A stretch of DNA of 59,882 nucleotides, taken from contig JBJXFI010000018.1 in assembly GCA_046154695.1 (NCBI GenBank), forward strand, positions 1 through 59,882, read 5' to 3'. This DNA comes from DALYLB01 sp046154695. GTDB lineage: Bacteria > Acidobacteriota > Blastocatellia > RBC074. How positions within the stretch are numbered: position 1 is the stretch's first letter; every line of letters starts with the position of its first letter. The notes below the pieces were generated by a model that saw only the letters and a list, made by a program, of their open reading frames with translations, was not told the DNA's origin and did no database searches. Shown here in pieces: positions 16,765-26,737 of the stretch. The position numbers were made by a program, and so were the translations under genes.

Positions 16765-17994
16765 ATGGCGGATCGTGATTACGACGTGGTGCTGTATGGA
16801 GCGAGCGGGTTCACCGGAAAGCAGACGGTGGAGTATTTCGCGCGGCGGGTTCCGGCCGGGGCGGTGCGATGGGCGATCGCGGGGCGCAATCGGGAGAAGC
16901 TGGAGGCGGTCCGCGCGCAGGTCGGCGGCGCGGCCGCGGGTGTGGATGTGCTGGTGGCCGACAGCCGGGACACGGCGGCCGTGGATGCCGTCGCCGGGCG
17001 GACCCGCGTGCTGCTATCCACGGCGGGGCCGTTCGCGATCCATGGCGGCCCGCTGGTCGATGCGTGCGTGCGCCTCGGCACGCATTACGCGGACATCACA
17101 GGAGAGACCCCCTGGGTGCGGGAGCTGATCGATCGATATCACGAGACGGCGGCCTCGTCGGGCACGCGCATCATTCCGTTTTGCGGCTTCGATTCGGTGC
17201 CCTCGGATCTGGGGGCGTACCTGATCGTCCGCCATCTGCAGCGGGAAACGGGCGCGTCGTGCAGAGCGGTGAGGGCCTATTATCAACTTGCCGGCGGACT
17301 CAATGGGGGAACGATGGCCACGGTCTTCCATCTTCAGGAGGCGGGGCTGACGGAGCGCGCGCGCGACCCGTTTCTGCTCGATCCTACGACGGCGTCCCGC
17401 GCGAAAACGGAAATCGATCGCAGCCTGGATCCGGTGCTGCCGCATTACGACGCCGATATTCATTCGTGGATCGGGCCATTCTTTATGGGCCAGATCAACA
17501 CCCGCGTCGTGCGCCGCAGCCAGGCGCTCTTTGAGCGGTGGGGCGAATCGTACGGGCCGTCGTTCGCCTATCAGGAATACATGAAGTTCGGCGGACCGCT
17601 CGGATGGGTCGGCGCCGCCGGGATGACGGCAGGCACGGCGATGTTCCAGCTTTCGCTTCAAACGCCGCTGCGCGGGCTGATGAAAGCGGTCCTGCCGCAG
17701 CCCGGCGCCGGTCCCTCCGAACGGACGATGGATCATGGTTGGTTTCGCTGCGAGCTGCTGGCCATCGCCGATGACGGGCGCAAGGTGCGCGGCCTGATCC
17801 GCGATCAGGGAGATCCCGGAAACCGCGCGACCGTCAAGATTCTCTGCGAATCGGCCCTCGGGCTCGCCCTGAACGCCGATCGACTGCCCGGCGGCAGCTC
17901 GCGCGGCGGCATCCTGACCCCGGCCACGGGCCTCGGCGACGTGCTCGCCGCACGGCTTCGCGACGCGGGAATGACGATCGAGATGGGAATCTGA
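16765..17994 (+). CDS. Saccharopine-dehydrogenase-like / trans-acting enoyl reductase family protein
   Basis: A 409-residue protein with an N-terminal Rossmann fold (Y-G-A-S-G-F-T-G-K-Q near residue 11, A-G-R-N-R-E-K-L near 37, S-T-A-G-P-F near 84) and G-E-T-P-W-V and C-G-F-D-S-V-P-S-D-L motifs near 114 and 142. These mark the family of mycobacterial trans-acting enoyl reductases, related to saccharopine reductases. By analogy it may reduce a lipid intermediate, but no polyketide synthase is present, so the substrate is unknown. GGAAAGG lies upstream of the ATG. The following 150 bases are a dispersed repeat. Confidence 0.8.
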   Translation: MADRDYDVVLYGASGFTGKQTVEYFARRVPAGAVRWAIAGRNREKLEAVRAQVGGAAAGVDVLVADSRDTAAVDAVAGRTRVLLSTAGPFAIHGGPLVDACVRLGTHYADITGETPWVRELIDRYHETAASSGTRIIPFCGFDSVPSDLGAYLIVRHLQRETGASCRAVRAYYQLAGGLNGGTMATVFHLQEAGLTERARDPFLLDPTTASRAKTEIDRSLDPVLPHYDADIHSWIGPFFMGQINTRVVRRSQALFERWGESYGPSFAYQEYMKFGGPLGWVGAAGMTAGTAMFQLSLQTPLRGLMKAVLPQPGAGPSERTMDHGWFRCELLAIADDGRKVRGLIRDQGDPGNRATVKILCESALGLALNADRLPGGSSRGGILTPATGLGDVLAARLRDAGMTIEMGI

Positions 17995-18006
17995 AAGGGA
18001 TCGCTC

Positions 18007-18150
18007 CAGCTTGTGCCTGGTGTGGGGTGCGCGTGAAGAGTCCGGCGGGGCGCGCGCCGGAAGGGGTCTCGTTCGAGGCCCGGTCTTTTTCCGGTAGTGT
18101 CTGATGGATGCGGCACAAGCTGGACAGCTTGTGCCACTTTTTCTGAGGAG
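18007..18150 (+). repeat. Long dispersed repeat, family A copy 1, ending in a ribosome binding site
   Basis: About 144 bases closely resemble 26574-26731. The right end has a palindrome, GGCACAAGCTG joined to its inverse (18112-18135), followed by CACTTTTTCTGAGGAG. The left palindrome is cut to its right arm at 18007-18017. The terminal TGAGGAG serves as the ribosome binding site of the glycoside hydrolase gene starting at 18153. Confidence 0.85.
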
Positions 18151-19194
18151 CCATGGCACAGGAACGTAAATTTCAGGTGGGCATCAACTATCCATGGATC
18201 GATTATGCATGGGATTTCGGCGATCCGCCGTCGGCGTGGGTCGGGCCGGACTACGTCGCCGAATGGCGCGCGAAGAAGCGCAGCCGGATCCGCGAGGATT
18301 TTCGGGCCTTCGCCGACCTGGGCCTGTTCGCCGTTCGCTGGTTTCTGCTGGCCGACGGATTGAGTTACGGGACCGGCGCGGAAGGACCGCGCGTCGAGGC
18401 GGGGAAGTGGACCTTTCAGCCGCTTCCCCGCGATCATTCCTTTCACAAGCAGCTCCTCGACGATTTCGCGTTCGTCCTCCAGACCTGCGCCGAGCTGAAG
18501 ATCCAGTTCGTTCCCTCGCTGATCGATTTTCACTGGTGCCATCAGGGAGGCGCCGCCGATGCGAACGGCGAGGTCATCAAGGGCGGCCGCGCCGACCTCG
18601 TTCGCGACAGGGCGAAGCACGACGCGTTCTTCGACGCGGCGCTCGAACCGCTGCTCGACATCTCCATGCGCGCGCCCGAGGCAATCTATGCGTGGGAGCT
18701 GATCAACGAGCCGGAATGGGTGACCGAGACCGCCTCGCTGATGCAGATTCGCGGCGATCCGAACAAGACCGTCTCACAGGACGAGATGCTCGCCTTCATC
18801 GCCGAGGGCATCGGGCGGATCAATCACCGCCGCCTGCCGGATGGCCGCGCGGCATTCCGGTCCACCGTCGGATTCGCGCACTGGGACGCTGTAAAAGACT
18901 GGGACTCCCCCGGTCTCGGCGTCACGCTCCATCAATTCCACTATTACGCGCCCGACCGGCGCAAGATTCCCCGGCATAGCTTCGCGCCCGAATATCCCTG
19001 TTTCATCGGCGAATTCGCCACGAAATTCCATCGGGGATGGCCCGATTTGCGAAAGGGCGATCTCGCACGGACGATCTCGGCCCGGCTCAAATGCATCGAG
19101 GAGAAGGGGTATCCGTCAGCCTTTCTCTGGTCGGCCGGAGCCGTCGATGAGGCGACCATCTGGACCGGCGCCGATCAGGACGAGACGCTCGCGT

Positions 19195-20340
<1,146 letters not shown>

Positions 20341-20390
20341 TAGGTTGCTTCTCCCGTAACCGGCGTCCTCTCGCCGCGCCGCTCTCCCGC

Positions 20391-22643
20391 CTATCTCAAT
20401 AACGCATCGACCTTGGCCAGCAGCTCCTCGAAAACGATCCCGCGCTTGCTCAGGAAATCGTCGGCCCCCGACTGCAGCGCCTCGATCTTGTCCTCGAGCC
20501 CCTGGCGGCCGCCGAGCAGGATGACGGGCGTTTCGCGCTTCTCCTTGCGCAGGTCGCGGCAGATATCGAATCCAGATTGATGTTCGAGCAGCGCATCGAG
20601 GATCAGCAGTTGATAGTGGGCCGCGCGGGAGCGGGTTCGCTCCATCGCCTCCCTGCCGTCCTGCACCCGGTCGACCAGATAGTTCTCGACCTCCAGGCCC
20701 CGTTTCAGAATGGCCGCCAGCTCGTCATTGGCCACGGCGACCAGGATCCGTTCGATGGCCGGCAGCGAGGTCGTCGGCAGGCTGCCGGTGCGCCCCTTGT
20801 GCGCCATCGAGAGCCTCGCCGTGCCGGACGTCGGGGGGAGCATCGAGGTCATCGCCGCCGGCACATCCGCCAGCGTGGACGAGGCCAGCATCGCCTCGGC
20901 GCGCCGCAGATCGATCATCGCGCCGAGTTTGGCGAACTCGCGGGAGGCCTCCTCCAGATGCGCGCGCGCCGACTCGGGGCGGCTCTGGCGCAGGCGCAGC
21001 GACCCGATCGCTCCGTGGCAGACCGCCGTCCGATACGGGTCGCTGATGGTTTGAAAGATCGAAAGGCTTTGCCCAAAGGCGCGATTGGCCTCGCTCAATT
21101 CGCCGGCCTGGGTGTGGATCGTTCCCCGCGTGAAGAGCGCCCGCGCCATCAGGTTCAATGCCGGATCGAGAGAGGTCGCCGCCTCGGCGCCTTCCAGTTT
21201 CCCGCGGGCATTCGCCAGATCGGCGTTCTCCACGTGCGCAAGCGCAAGTTCGAACCCGAGCAGCACCTGCTCCTCGATCGCGCCCCGGTCGCGCGCGGCC
21301 GTCAACCCCTTCTCATACGCGTCGATCGCGGTCGATAGCTGGTGGCGCGCCTGGAGGATTCGCCCGAGGATTCGCTGCGTGCGCGCATAGATCACCGCGC
21401 CATGCCCCGCCACTGCCTGCTCGATCGATTGCCACGCGGCCGGCAGATCCCCCTGCAGCAGCTTCAATTCCGCCAGATCCGTCATCGCCACGGCTTCGGC
21501 CTTCGACAGCTTCTGTTCGCGGGCCAGCTTCAACCGATCCGCCAGCAGCCGCTCGGTCGCGGTCCAGGTTCCCAGGCGGGTCAGCACGCGGGAGAGGCTG
21601 CTGTAGCCCTTGAGCAGCAGCCGCACATTGCCGGTCTTCTCGATCATCTGGATGGCCGATTGATAAACGGGGATGGCCTCCTTCAGCCTGCCTTCGGTAT
21701 AAAGCACGAGCGCCTGCTGCAACTCGACCCGGCCCTTGAGCAGGTCGTCGCTCGTCTCCTCGGCCAACCGGGCGGCGCGGCCCCAATTGTAGCGGGCGCC
21801 CTCGAAGTCTCCTTCTTTCCACTCCACTTTTCCGAGCAGGTAATGGGACTCGGCGCGCAGGCGAACGTTGCCCGCCCGGCGCGCGGCGAGCATCGCCCGG
21901 TGCAGGTGGTCCCGCGCCGCCAGCAGGTCGCCGGCGCTGATCATCGCGCGGCCGAGCGCGGCGTGCGCGCCCGCGATTCCCGTGTCGTCGCTCTTGCCCT
22001 CGCCGGATTGCGAGAAGAAGCCCAGGCTGCGCTGCAGCGCGTCGATCGCGATCTCCATCTCCTTCCGCTCCAGATAGACGCGTCCGATGCAAAGCAGCAC
22101 GCCCGCGCGAAACGAGGGCGGAAGCGCGATCAACTGGGTCGTGTCGTTGTATTTCGAGAGCACATCCAGCGCCCGGTCAACCGCGCCCTTGTTCAAATGG
22201 GCCTCGGCCAGCACCCGGCGAAGATTGGCCTCTTCGCGGACATCCGCGTGCTGGATCTTCAATTGGCCGGTCAGGGAATGGATCAGGCCGTCGGCGCCGG
22301 CCGCCTCGTGGCGCGGCAGCAGCGGACCCGTCGCGCCTTCGGTCTCGATCAGTTGGAAGGTGATCTCCGGGCCGGCGCTGCCGAACCGGATGAGGTCGCC
22401 ATCGTTGAGCATCTGTTCCGAAATCCGGGCGCTGTTGATATAGCTTCCATTCGTCGATCCCAGATCGCGCAACATGAACCCGTTCCCCACACGGATCAGT
22501 TCGGCATGTGAACGCGACACCACCGTTTGGGGAATGCAGAGCGAATTTTCGGCGCCGCGTCCAATGGTGAATCGGGGGGATTCGAGCGGAAACGTTTGAG
22601 CTTCACCATTGAGGGTCAGATGAACTTCTCCACGCACACTCAT
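20391..22643 (-). CDS. FHA domain - TPR array - degenerate response-regulator receiver protein (750 aa)
   Basis: A signalling scaffold. Residues about 10-95 form an FHA domain (phosphothreonine binding) with the full signature G-R-G near 29, S-R-S-H near 44 and L-G-S-T-N-G near 62. Residues about 130-590 are helical TPR-type repeats (A-Y-E-K-G, A-x-x-x-L-x-x-A patterns). The last 120 residues resemble a receiver: the likely phospho-acceptor Asp lies in L-L-I-L-D-A-L-L and the conserved Lys in D-D-F-L-S-K, but the acidic pocket is reduced (V-A-N-D) and the usual Thr/Ser after strand 4 is missing (L-L-G-G), so it may not be classically phosphorylated. GAGGAG precedes the ATG. It is divergent from the ATP-grasp operon across a 212-base promoter region. 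Confidence 0.82.
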   Translation of the reverse strand: MSVRGEVHLTLNGEAQTFPLESPRFTIGRGAENSLCIPQTVVSRSHAELIRVGNGFMLRDLGSTNGSYINSARISEQMLNDGDLIRFGSAGPEITFQLIETEGATGPLLPRHEAAGADGLIHSLTGQLKIQHADVREEANLRRVLAEAHLNKGAVDRALDVLSKYNDTTQLIALPPSFRAGVLLCIGRVYLERKEMEIAIDALQRSLGFFSQSGEGKSDDTGIAGAHAALGRAMISAGDLLAARDHLHRAMLAARRAGNVRLRAESHYLLGKVEWKEGDFEGARYNWGRAARLAEETSDDLLKGRVELQQALVLYTEGRLKEAIPVYQSAIQMIEKTGNVRLLLKGYSSLSRVLTRLGTWTATERLLADRLKLAREQKLSKAEAVAMTDLAELKLLQGDLPAAWQSIEQAVAGHGAVIYARTQRILGRILQARHQLSTAIDAYEKGLTAARDRGAIEEQVLLGFELALAHVENADLANARGKLEGAEAATSLDPALNLMARALFTRGTIHTQAGELSEANRAFGQSLSIFQTISDPYRTAVCHGAIGSLRLRQSRPESARAHLEEASREFAKLGAMIDLRRAEAMLASSTLADVPAAMTSMLPPTSGTARLSMAHKGRTGSLPTTSLPAIERILVAVANDELAAILKRGLEVENYLVDRVQDGREAMERTRSRAAHYQLLILDALLEHQSGFDICRDLRKEKRETPVILLGGRQGLEDKIEALQSGADDFLSKRGIVFEELLAKVDALLR

Positions 22644-22752
22644 CGAATTGTCTCCTCTTGCCCATAAAACGCGGGGAGTATATCACCGGTCGCGCGCAAC
22701 GGGGAGGGAAGAAATCAAAAGTGCGAGGCGCTCCTCGGGATATTTTTCTTTC

Positions 22753-22780
22753 TTGACCCGAAAGGCCTTGCGGCTATAAT
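22753..22780 (+). promoter_or_regulatory. Strong sigma-70-type promoter for the ATP-grasp operon
   Basis: TTGACC at 22753-22758 and a perfect TATAAT at 22775-22780 are 16 bases apart, about 75 bases before the first ATP-grasp start. It is one of the best promoter matches in the window. Confidence 0.7.
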
Positions 22781-22855
22781 CGCCCCGCTGTTAATGAGTT
22801 CATCTCCACACCCCCGGAACCGACTCCGAATTAACGAACAGGACACGCAAGACGG

Positions 22856-23683
22856 ATGCCATCTTCACTTACAATAGGCGTGCTCGCGGAAGCGCGATAC
22901 CTGGTTCAGAACCAACCGACGGGTCTCTTTTCCGAGTTGCAATCGCAGGGACACGAGATCGTCCTGATCGATCCGCAGAGATCGTTTTACACGATGGGCT
23001 CGGACGCGTGGCTTGCGGGACTGGACGGAATCGTCGCGCGCGGCCGAAGCTGGGGGCTGCTCGGATTGCTCGGCTGGGCCGAGCGGGCCGGTATAAGGAC
23101 GATCAACCGCCGCGACGCGATCGCCGCCGTCCACAACAAGTCGCAGATGTCGATGGCGCTTGCGTCGAGCGGCCTGCCGATTCCCCAGACCTATTTCGGC
23201 AGCATCGCGCAGCTTGCGGCCAAGATTTCCCGCGATTGTTATCCAATCATTCTCAAACCGATCTTCGGCGATAATTCGCTCGGGCTGCTCGTCATCCCGA
23301 CGCCGGAGGAGATGGCCGCGACCGAGTGGACGGAGCCCGTGGCGCTGGCGCAGCGCTATTTCCGGACCGATGGATACGACCTAAAACTCTATGGCATCGG
23401 CGATGAGGTCTGGGTCGTGCGCAAGGTCTCGCCCTTCAACGCCGCCGAGGGGATGGACCGGTCGCGGGAGGGGCTCGTCGAGGCGACGCCGGAGCTGCGG
23501 GACCTCGGGCGCCGCTGCGGGCGGCTCTTCGGGCTGGACCTGTACGGCGTCGATTGCATCGAGACGGCCGACGGCGTCCTGATCATCGAGATCAACGACT
23601 ATCCCAACTACACCAACGTGCCGGCGGCAAACGCGCTGCTGGCGGAGTATGTCGTTGGCCGCTGCCGGAGCGATGCCTCGTGA
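22856..23683 (+). CDS. ATP-grasp enzyme 1 (divergent RimK/ITPK-like, 275 aa)
   Basis: First of four ATP-grasp paralogues. An N-terminal alpha/beta domain (I-G-V-L-A-E) leads to the ATP-binding Lys in P-I-I-L-K-P-I-F-G-D near residue 140, then D-L-K-L-Y-G-I-G-D-E-V near 178 and L-Y-G-V-D-C-I near 228. The metal ligands E-I-N follow near 244. Unlike the other three copies, the signature after E-I-N is D-Y-P-N-Y-T-N-V-P rather than F-P-G-Y-K-G-V-P, so substrate contacts probably differ. It reads as the first gene of an operon with the next three genes. The reaction should be ATP-driven ligation or phosphorylation; the acceptor is unknown. Confidence 0.78.
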   Translation: MPSSLTIGVLAEARYLVQNQPTGLFSELQSQGHEIVLIDPQRSFYTMGSDAWLAGLDGIVARGRSWGLLGLLGWAERAGIRTINRRDAIAAVHNKSQMSMALASSGLPIPQTYFGSIAQLAAKISRDCYPIILKPIFGDNSLGLLVIPTPEEMAATEWTEPVALAQRYFRTDGYDLKLYGIGDEVWVVRKVSPFNAAEGMDRSREGLVEATPELRDLGRRCGRLFGLDLYGVDCIETADGVLIIEINDYPNYTNVPAANALLAEYVVGRCRSDAS

Positions 23684-23687
23684 GCCT

Positions 23688-24491
23688 ATGAAGATCGGGA
23701 TCATCACAAAACGGGAGAAGGCCACAAAATCGGGGTCGGTCATGCAGGAGGCGGCCGGAATTCTGCAATCGCGGGGCTGCGAGTGCGGGATGATCTATCC
23801 CGAGGACGGACGCATCGAGATCGCGGCGGTCCGAGCGGACTGCGATCTCTATCTGCTCAAATCCGGCACGGAGGCCGCGCTCTCGCTGGCGGGCGTGCTC
23901 GATTCGATGGGGGCGCGCATACTCAATCCGTATCCCACCGTCATCGCCATGCGCGACAAGGTCGTCTCGACGCGCAAACTGCTCTCGGCGGAGGTTCCGC
24001 TGCCCGAGACCTGGTTCGCCGCGAAGCCGGGCGACCTGGCCGATCTGCTTGCGGATGGTCCGATCGTCGTCAAGCCTTTCTGGGCGGCCTCGCAGGGGCG
24101 CGGTGTGCGAGTGATCCGCGAGGCGCGGGAACTCGCGTCCCTCGATCCGGTCGAAGATCTGCTCTTCGCGCAGCGATACAATCCGCCCGACGGCCGCGAC
24201 CACAAGCTCTATGTCATCGGGGAGCAGGTCTTCGGCGTCCGCCGCGTCTGGCCGCCAAAAACGCTCGAGGACAAGCTCGGCGAACCCTTCGAGGTTCCCG
24301 GCGAGATGCGGGAGATCGCGCTCCGCTGCGGCCGCGCCTTCGGCGTCGGCCTTTACGGCGTGGATCTGATCACCAGCGGCGGACGCTCCTACATCGTCGA
24401 TCTCAACACCTTTCCCGGATTCAAGGGCGTCCCCGATGCCGCATCGTTGTTGGCCGATTTCATTTTGAAAACATCCATTGAAAACATCTGA
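23688..24491 (+). CDS. ATP-grasp enzyme 2 (ITPK/RimK-like)
   Basis: A roughly 267-residue ATP-grasp protein. D-L-Y-L-L-K-S lies near residue 50, R-D-K-V-V-S-T-R-K-L-L near 90, the ATP-site Lys in I-V-V-K-P-F-W near 125, H-K-L-Y-V-I-G-E-Q-V-F-G-V-R-R near 170, then L-Y-G-V-D-L-I and the metal/substrate signature D-L-N-T-F-P-G-F-K-G-V-P near 240-250. The K-[LV]-Y-V-[IV]-G and F-P-G-[YF] motifs recall inositol-phosphate 5/6-kinases, but peptide-forming RimK-type ligases share the fold. ATG 23673 (11 bases inside the previous gene, CGGAG upstream) is an alternative start. Tight packing with the previous gene implies co-translation. Confidence 0.8.
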   Translation: MKIGIITKREKATKSGSVMQEAAGILQSRGCECGMIYPEDGRIEIAAVRADCDLYLLKSGTEAALSLAGVLDSMGARILNPYPTVIAMRDKVVSTRKLLSAEVPLPETWFAAKPGDLADLLADGPIVVKPFWAASQGRGVRVIREARELASLDPVEDLLFAQRYNPPDGRDHKLYVIGEQVFGVRRVWPPKTLEDKLGEPFEVPGEMREIALRCGRAFGVGLYGVDLITSGGRSYIVDLNTFPGFKGVPDAASLLADFILKTSIENI

Positions 24492-24500
24492 GGTGAATGA

Positions 24501-25343
24501 ATGAAACTTCATTTTATGGTTGTCCGCCGGGTGCCGCCGGTTCCCAGCCCGGTGCTGGTCGAGTGCTACGAGATTTTGCGCGGACGCGGATACACGGTCA
24601 CCGAGGACATCGCCGAGGAGATTCTGCAGCGCCCCGATCTGCTGACGATCGACGCCGACCTCTATCTGCTCAAGTCTCACACGGAGCTCTCGCTCGCGAT
24701 GGCCGGCGTGCTGCACACGCAGGGCGCGAACATGCTCAACCCCTATGAGTCCTGTTCGCTGATTCAGAGCAAGATCATCACATCGAAGCTGCTGCGGGAG
24801 GCCGGGATTCCCGCGCCCGATTCGTGGGTGACCAATGATCTGAGCATGGCCAAATCGCTGCTCGAAAAACATCCGCTGATCATCAAGCCGCACATGGGGC
24901 ATCGCGGCGCGGGCGTCAGTCTTTGCCGGACGCCGGAGGAGATCGACCGGATCCCCGCGCCCGTCACCCCGATGATCATCCAGGAAGCGATTCCCGGGCC
25001 GGGCGAGGACCTCAAGATCTATTGCGTCGGCGATCAGGTGCAGGGCGTGCGGAAGCAGTTCTCCGAGTCCAGTTTCTCGGTCGCCGGCCGCCACGGCGAG
25101 ATCACCGAGGAGGTGCGCCGCATCTCGCAGCGCGTCGGCGAAGTGTGCGGCCTCGGTTTGTACGGCCTCGACATCATCGAAAGCGATCGCGGGCCCTATG
25201 TCGTCGATGTCAACTATTTTCCCGGCTACAAGGGCGTGCCGAACGCCGCCGGGCTGATCGCCGACTATATCGATCAGTACGCCAAAGGCCGCGTGACGCT
25301 GACGCCGCCGGTTCCCGGGGCCGCGCGCGTGGCCGCGAGCTGA
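24501..25343 (+). CDS. ATP-grasp enzyme 3 (ITPK/RimK-like, 280 aa)
   Basis: It has the same plan as the second copy: D-L-Y-L-L-K-S-H near residue 53, I-I-K-P-H-M-G-H-R-G-A-G near 130, L-K-I-Y-C-V-G-D-Q-V-Q-G-V-R near 170, L-Y-G-L-D-I-I near 220 and D-V-N-Y-F-P-G-Y-K-G-V-P near 235-247. The last block closely resembles the D-I-N-Y-F-P-G-Y of plant ITPK enzymes. GAGGTG lies 7 bases before the start. The gene begins 10 bases after the second copy and ends 8 bases before the transporter gene, so it is mid-operon. Substrate unknown. Confidence 0.8.
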   Translation: MKLHFMVVRRVPPVPSPVLVECYEILRGRGYTVTEDIAEEILQRPDLLTIDADLYLLKSHTELSLAMAGVLHTQGANMLNPYESCSLIQSKIITSKLLREAGIPAPDSWVTNDLSMAKSLLEKHPLIIKPHMGHRGAGVSLCRTPEEIDRIPAPVTPMIIQEAIPGPGEDLKIYCVGDQVQGVRKQFSESSFSVAGRHGEITEEVRRISQRVGEVCGLGLYGLDIIESDRGPYVVDVNYFPGYKGVPNAAGLIADYIDQYAKGRVTLTPPVPGAARVAAS

Positions 25344-25351
25344 ATGCCACG

Positions 25352-26572
25352 ATGAGCCAATCCCAGGAAGAAGCGGTGCGGGAGTCGAAGGCTTCCAGAA
25401 ACGCGGTGCTGGTTCTGCTGCTGGAAGGCTTTCTCTCCCGGCTGAGCTTCTCGGTTCTCGGGTTCGCGCTTCCGCTCTTTGCATACCGCCGGTTGGGGTT
25501 GAGTCTGACCCAGACGGGGTTTCTCTTCTCGGTCAACCTGATGTCGGAGCAGCTCTTCAAGCCGCTGATGGGCTGGGTGGCGGATCGCGCGGGGGTGAAG
25601 CGGATCTTCACGGCGTCGATTGCGCTGCGCAGCCTGGTGGCATTGCTGCTGGTCTTCGCCGGCGCGCCCTGGCAGGTGTACGCGATCCGGTTTTTGCATG
25701 GATTCGCGGAATCGCTGCGCGATCCCTCGGTTGCGGTGCTGATCGCGGTGAATGCGCGGGAGACGCGGCTCGCCTCGACCTTCGGCTGGTACACGACGGC
25801 GAAGCAGTCGGCCGGCTCGATCGGCGCCGCCCTGTGCGGGCTGTTGCTGGCCGCGACCGGGGACCGCTATGACGTGGCCTTTGCCGCGGGCTTTGTTCTT
25901 TCGCTTGCCCCCCTGTTCGCGGTCGCGCGATACCTGGAGGAACCGGCCCGCCATTCGGGCCCCGCCCCGGGGCCGCCCGCTTCCGCGGCGCCTTCAGGAG
26001 AGGCGGGGAAAAAAGAGAAGAGCGGGCTTTTGCCGATCGTCATCTTCGGGTTTTTGAGCGCGTGCACCGCGCGGATGATCACCCAGTTCTTTCCCATCCT
26101 GGCGATTGAATATGGCGGATTGAGCACGGCGCAGACGAGCCTGATCTATGCCGTCTCGCTCGTCATTCTGATCGGGGCCGGACCCCTCTTCGGCTGGCTG
26201 TCGGACAATGTCAGCCGGAAAATGGTTCTGATGGTTCGGGGCATCGCCAGTACGATCTCGTCGGCGTGCTTCTATTTCTTTCCCACGCTGCCCGGATTGG
26301 CCGCGGGGAACGTTCTCGATTCCCTGGGCAAGGCCGCCTTCCGGCCCGCCTGGGGCGCGATGATGGCCCGCGTCGCCCGGCTGAACCCGCGGCGACGGGC
26401 GCGAACGATGAGTTATTTGAGTCTCGGCGAGGGGCTCGGAGAGACCCTCGGGCCGATTCTGGGCGGGTTTCTGTGGAGCACCTGGGGCATCGGCGCCATG
26501 CTCGGCGCCCGCGTCGCCCTGGCGCTGCTCGGAGAGGTGTACGCCGTGATTGTGGCGCGAACCGATCAATAG
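25352..26572 (+). CDS. MFS transporter, paralogue of the transporter half of the 29255-32410 fusion
   Basis: A 406-residue major facilitator transporter with about twelve membrane segments in two halves. The half-joining loop (about 195-215) is rich in Pro/Ala/Lys. It opens L-L-E-G-F-L-S-R-L-S, has the loop 2-3 motif G-W-V-A-D-R-A-G-V-K-R, its second-half counterpart G-W-L-S-D-N-V-S-R-K, and G-K-A-A-F-R-P-A-W-G-A near 330. The same L-S-R-L-S and G-K-A-A-F-[RK]-P-x-W-G-A blocks occur in the fused transporter, so the two are paralogues. It probably moves a substrate or product of the ATP-grasp enzymes; that rests on operon position only. There is no good ribosome binding site, which suggests coupling to the gene 8 bases upstream. 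Confidence 0.85.
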   Translation: MSQSQEEAVRESKASRNAVLVLLLEGFLSRLSFSVLGFALPLFAYRRLGLSLTQTGFLFSVNLMSEQLFKPLMGWVADRAGVKRIFTASIALRSLVALLLVFAGAPWQVYAIRFLHGFAESLRDPSVAVLIAVNARETRLASTFGWYTTAKQSAGSIGAALCGLLLAATGDRYDVAFAAGFVLSLAPLFAVARYLEEPARHSGPAPGPPASAAPSGEAGKKEKSGLLPIVIFGFLSACTARMITQFFPILAIEYGGLSTAQTSLIYAVSLVILIGAGPLFGWLSDNVSRKMVLMVRGIASTISSACFYFFPTLPGLAAGNVLDSLGKAAFRPAWGAMMARVARLNPRRRARTMSYLSLGEGLGETLGPILGGFLWSTWGIGAMLGARVALALLGEVYAVIVARTDQ

Positions 26573-26573
26573 C

Positions 26574-26731
26574 GGCACAAGCTGTCCAGCTTGTGCCGGG
26601 TGTAAGGGTGCGCGTGAAGAGTAGGGCGGGTCGCGCGCCGGAAGTCGTCTCGTTCGAGGCCTGGTTTTTTTCTGAGAGTGTCTGGCGGAGGCGGCACAAG
26701 CTGGACGGCTTGTGCCACTTTTTCTGAGGAG
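26574..26731 (+). repeat. Long dispersed repeat, family A copy 2, ending in a ribosome binding site
   Basis: The repeat begins two bases after the transporter stop. It has both palindromes intact (26574-26597 and 26693-26716, each GGCACAAGCTG followed by its inverse, with small changes) and ends TTTCTGAGGAG. The middle is closely similar to 18018-18111. The final AGGAG is the ribosome binding site of the fourth ATP-grasp gene. Confidence 0.9.
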
Positions 26732-26737
26732 AATGAA

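Noticed and set aside
23592..25484. Minus-strand open frame of 630 codons
   Set aside because: It is antisense to two ATP-grasp genes, which have clear motifs and ribosome binding sites.
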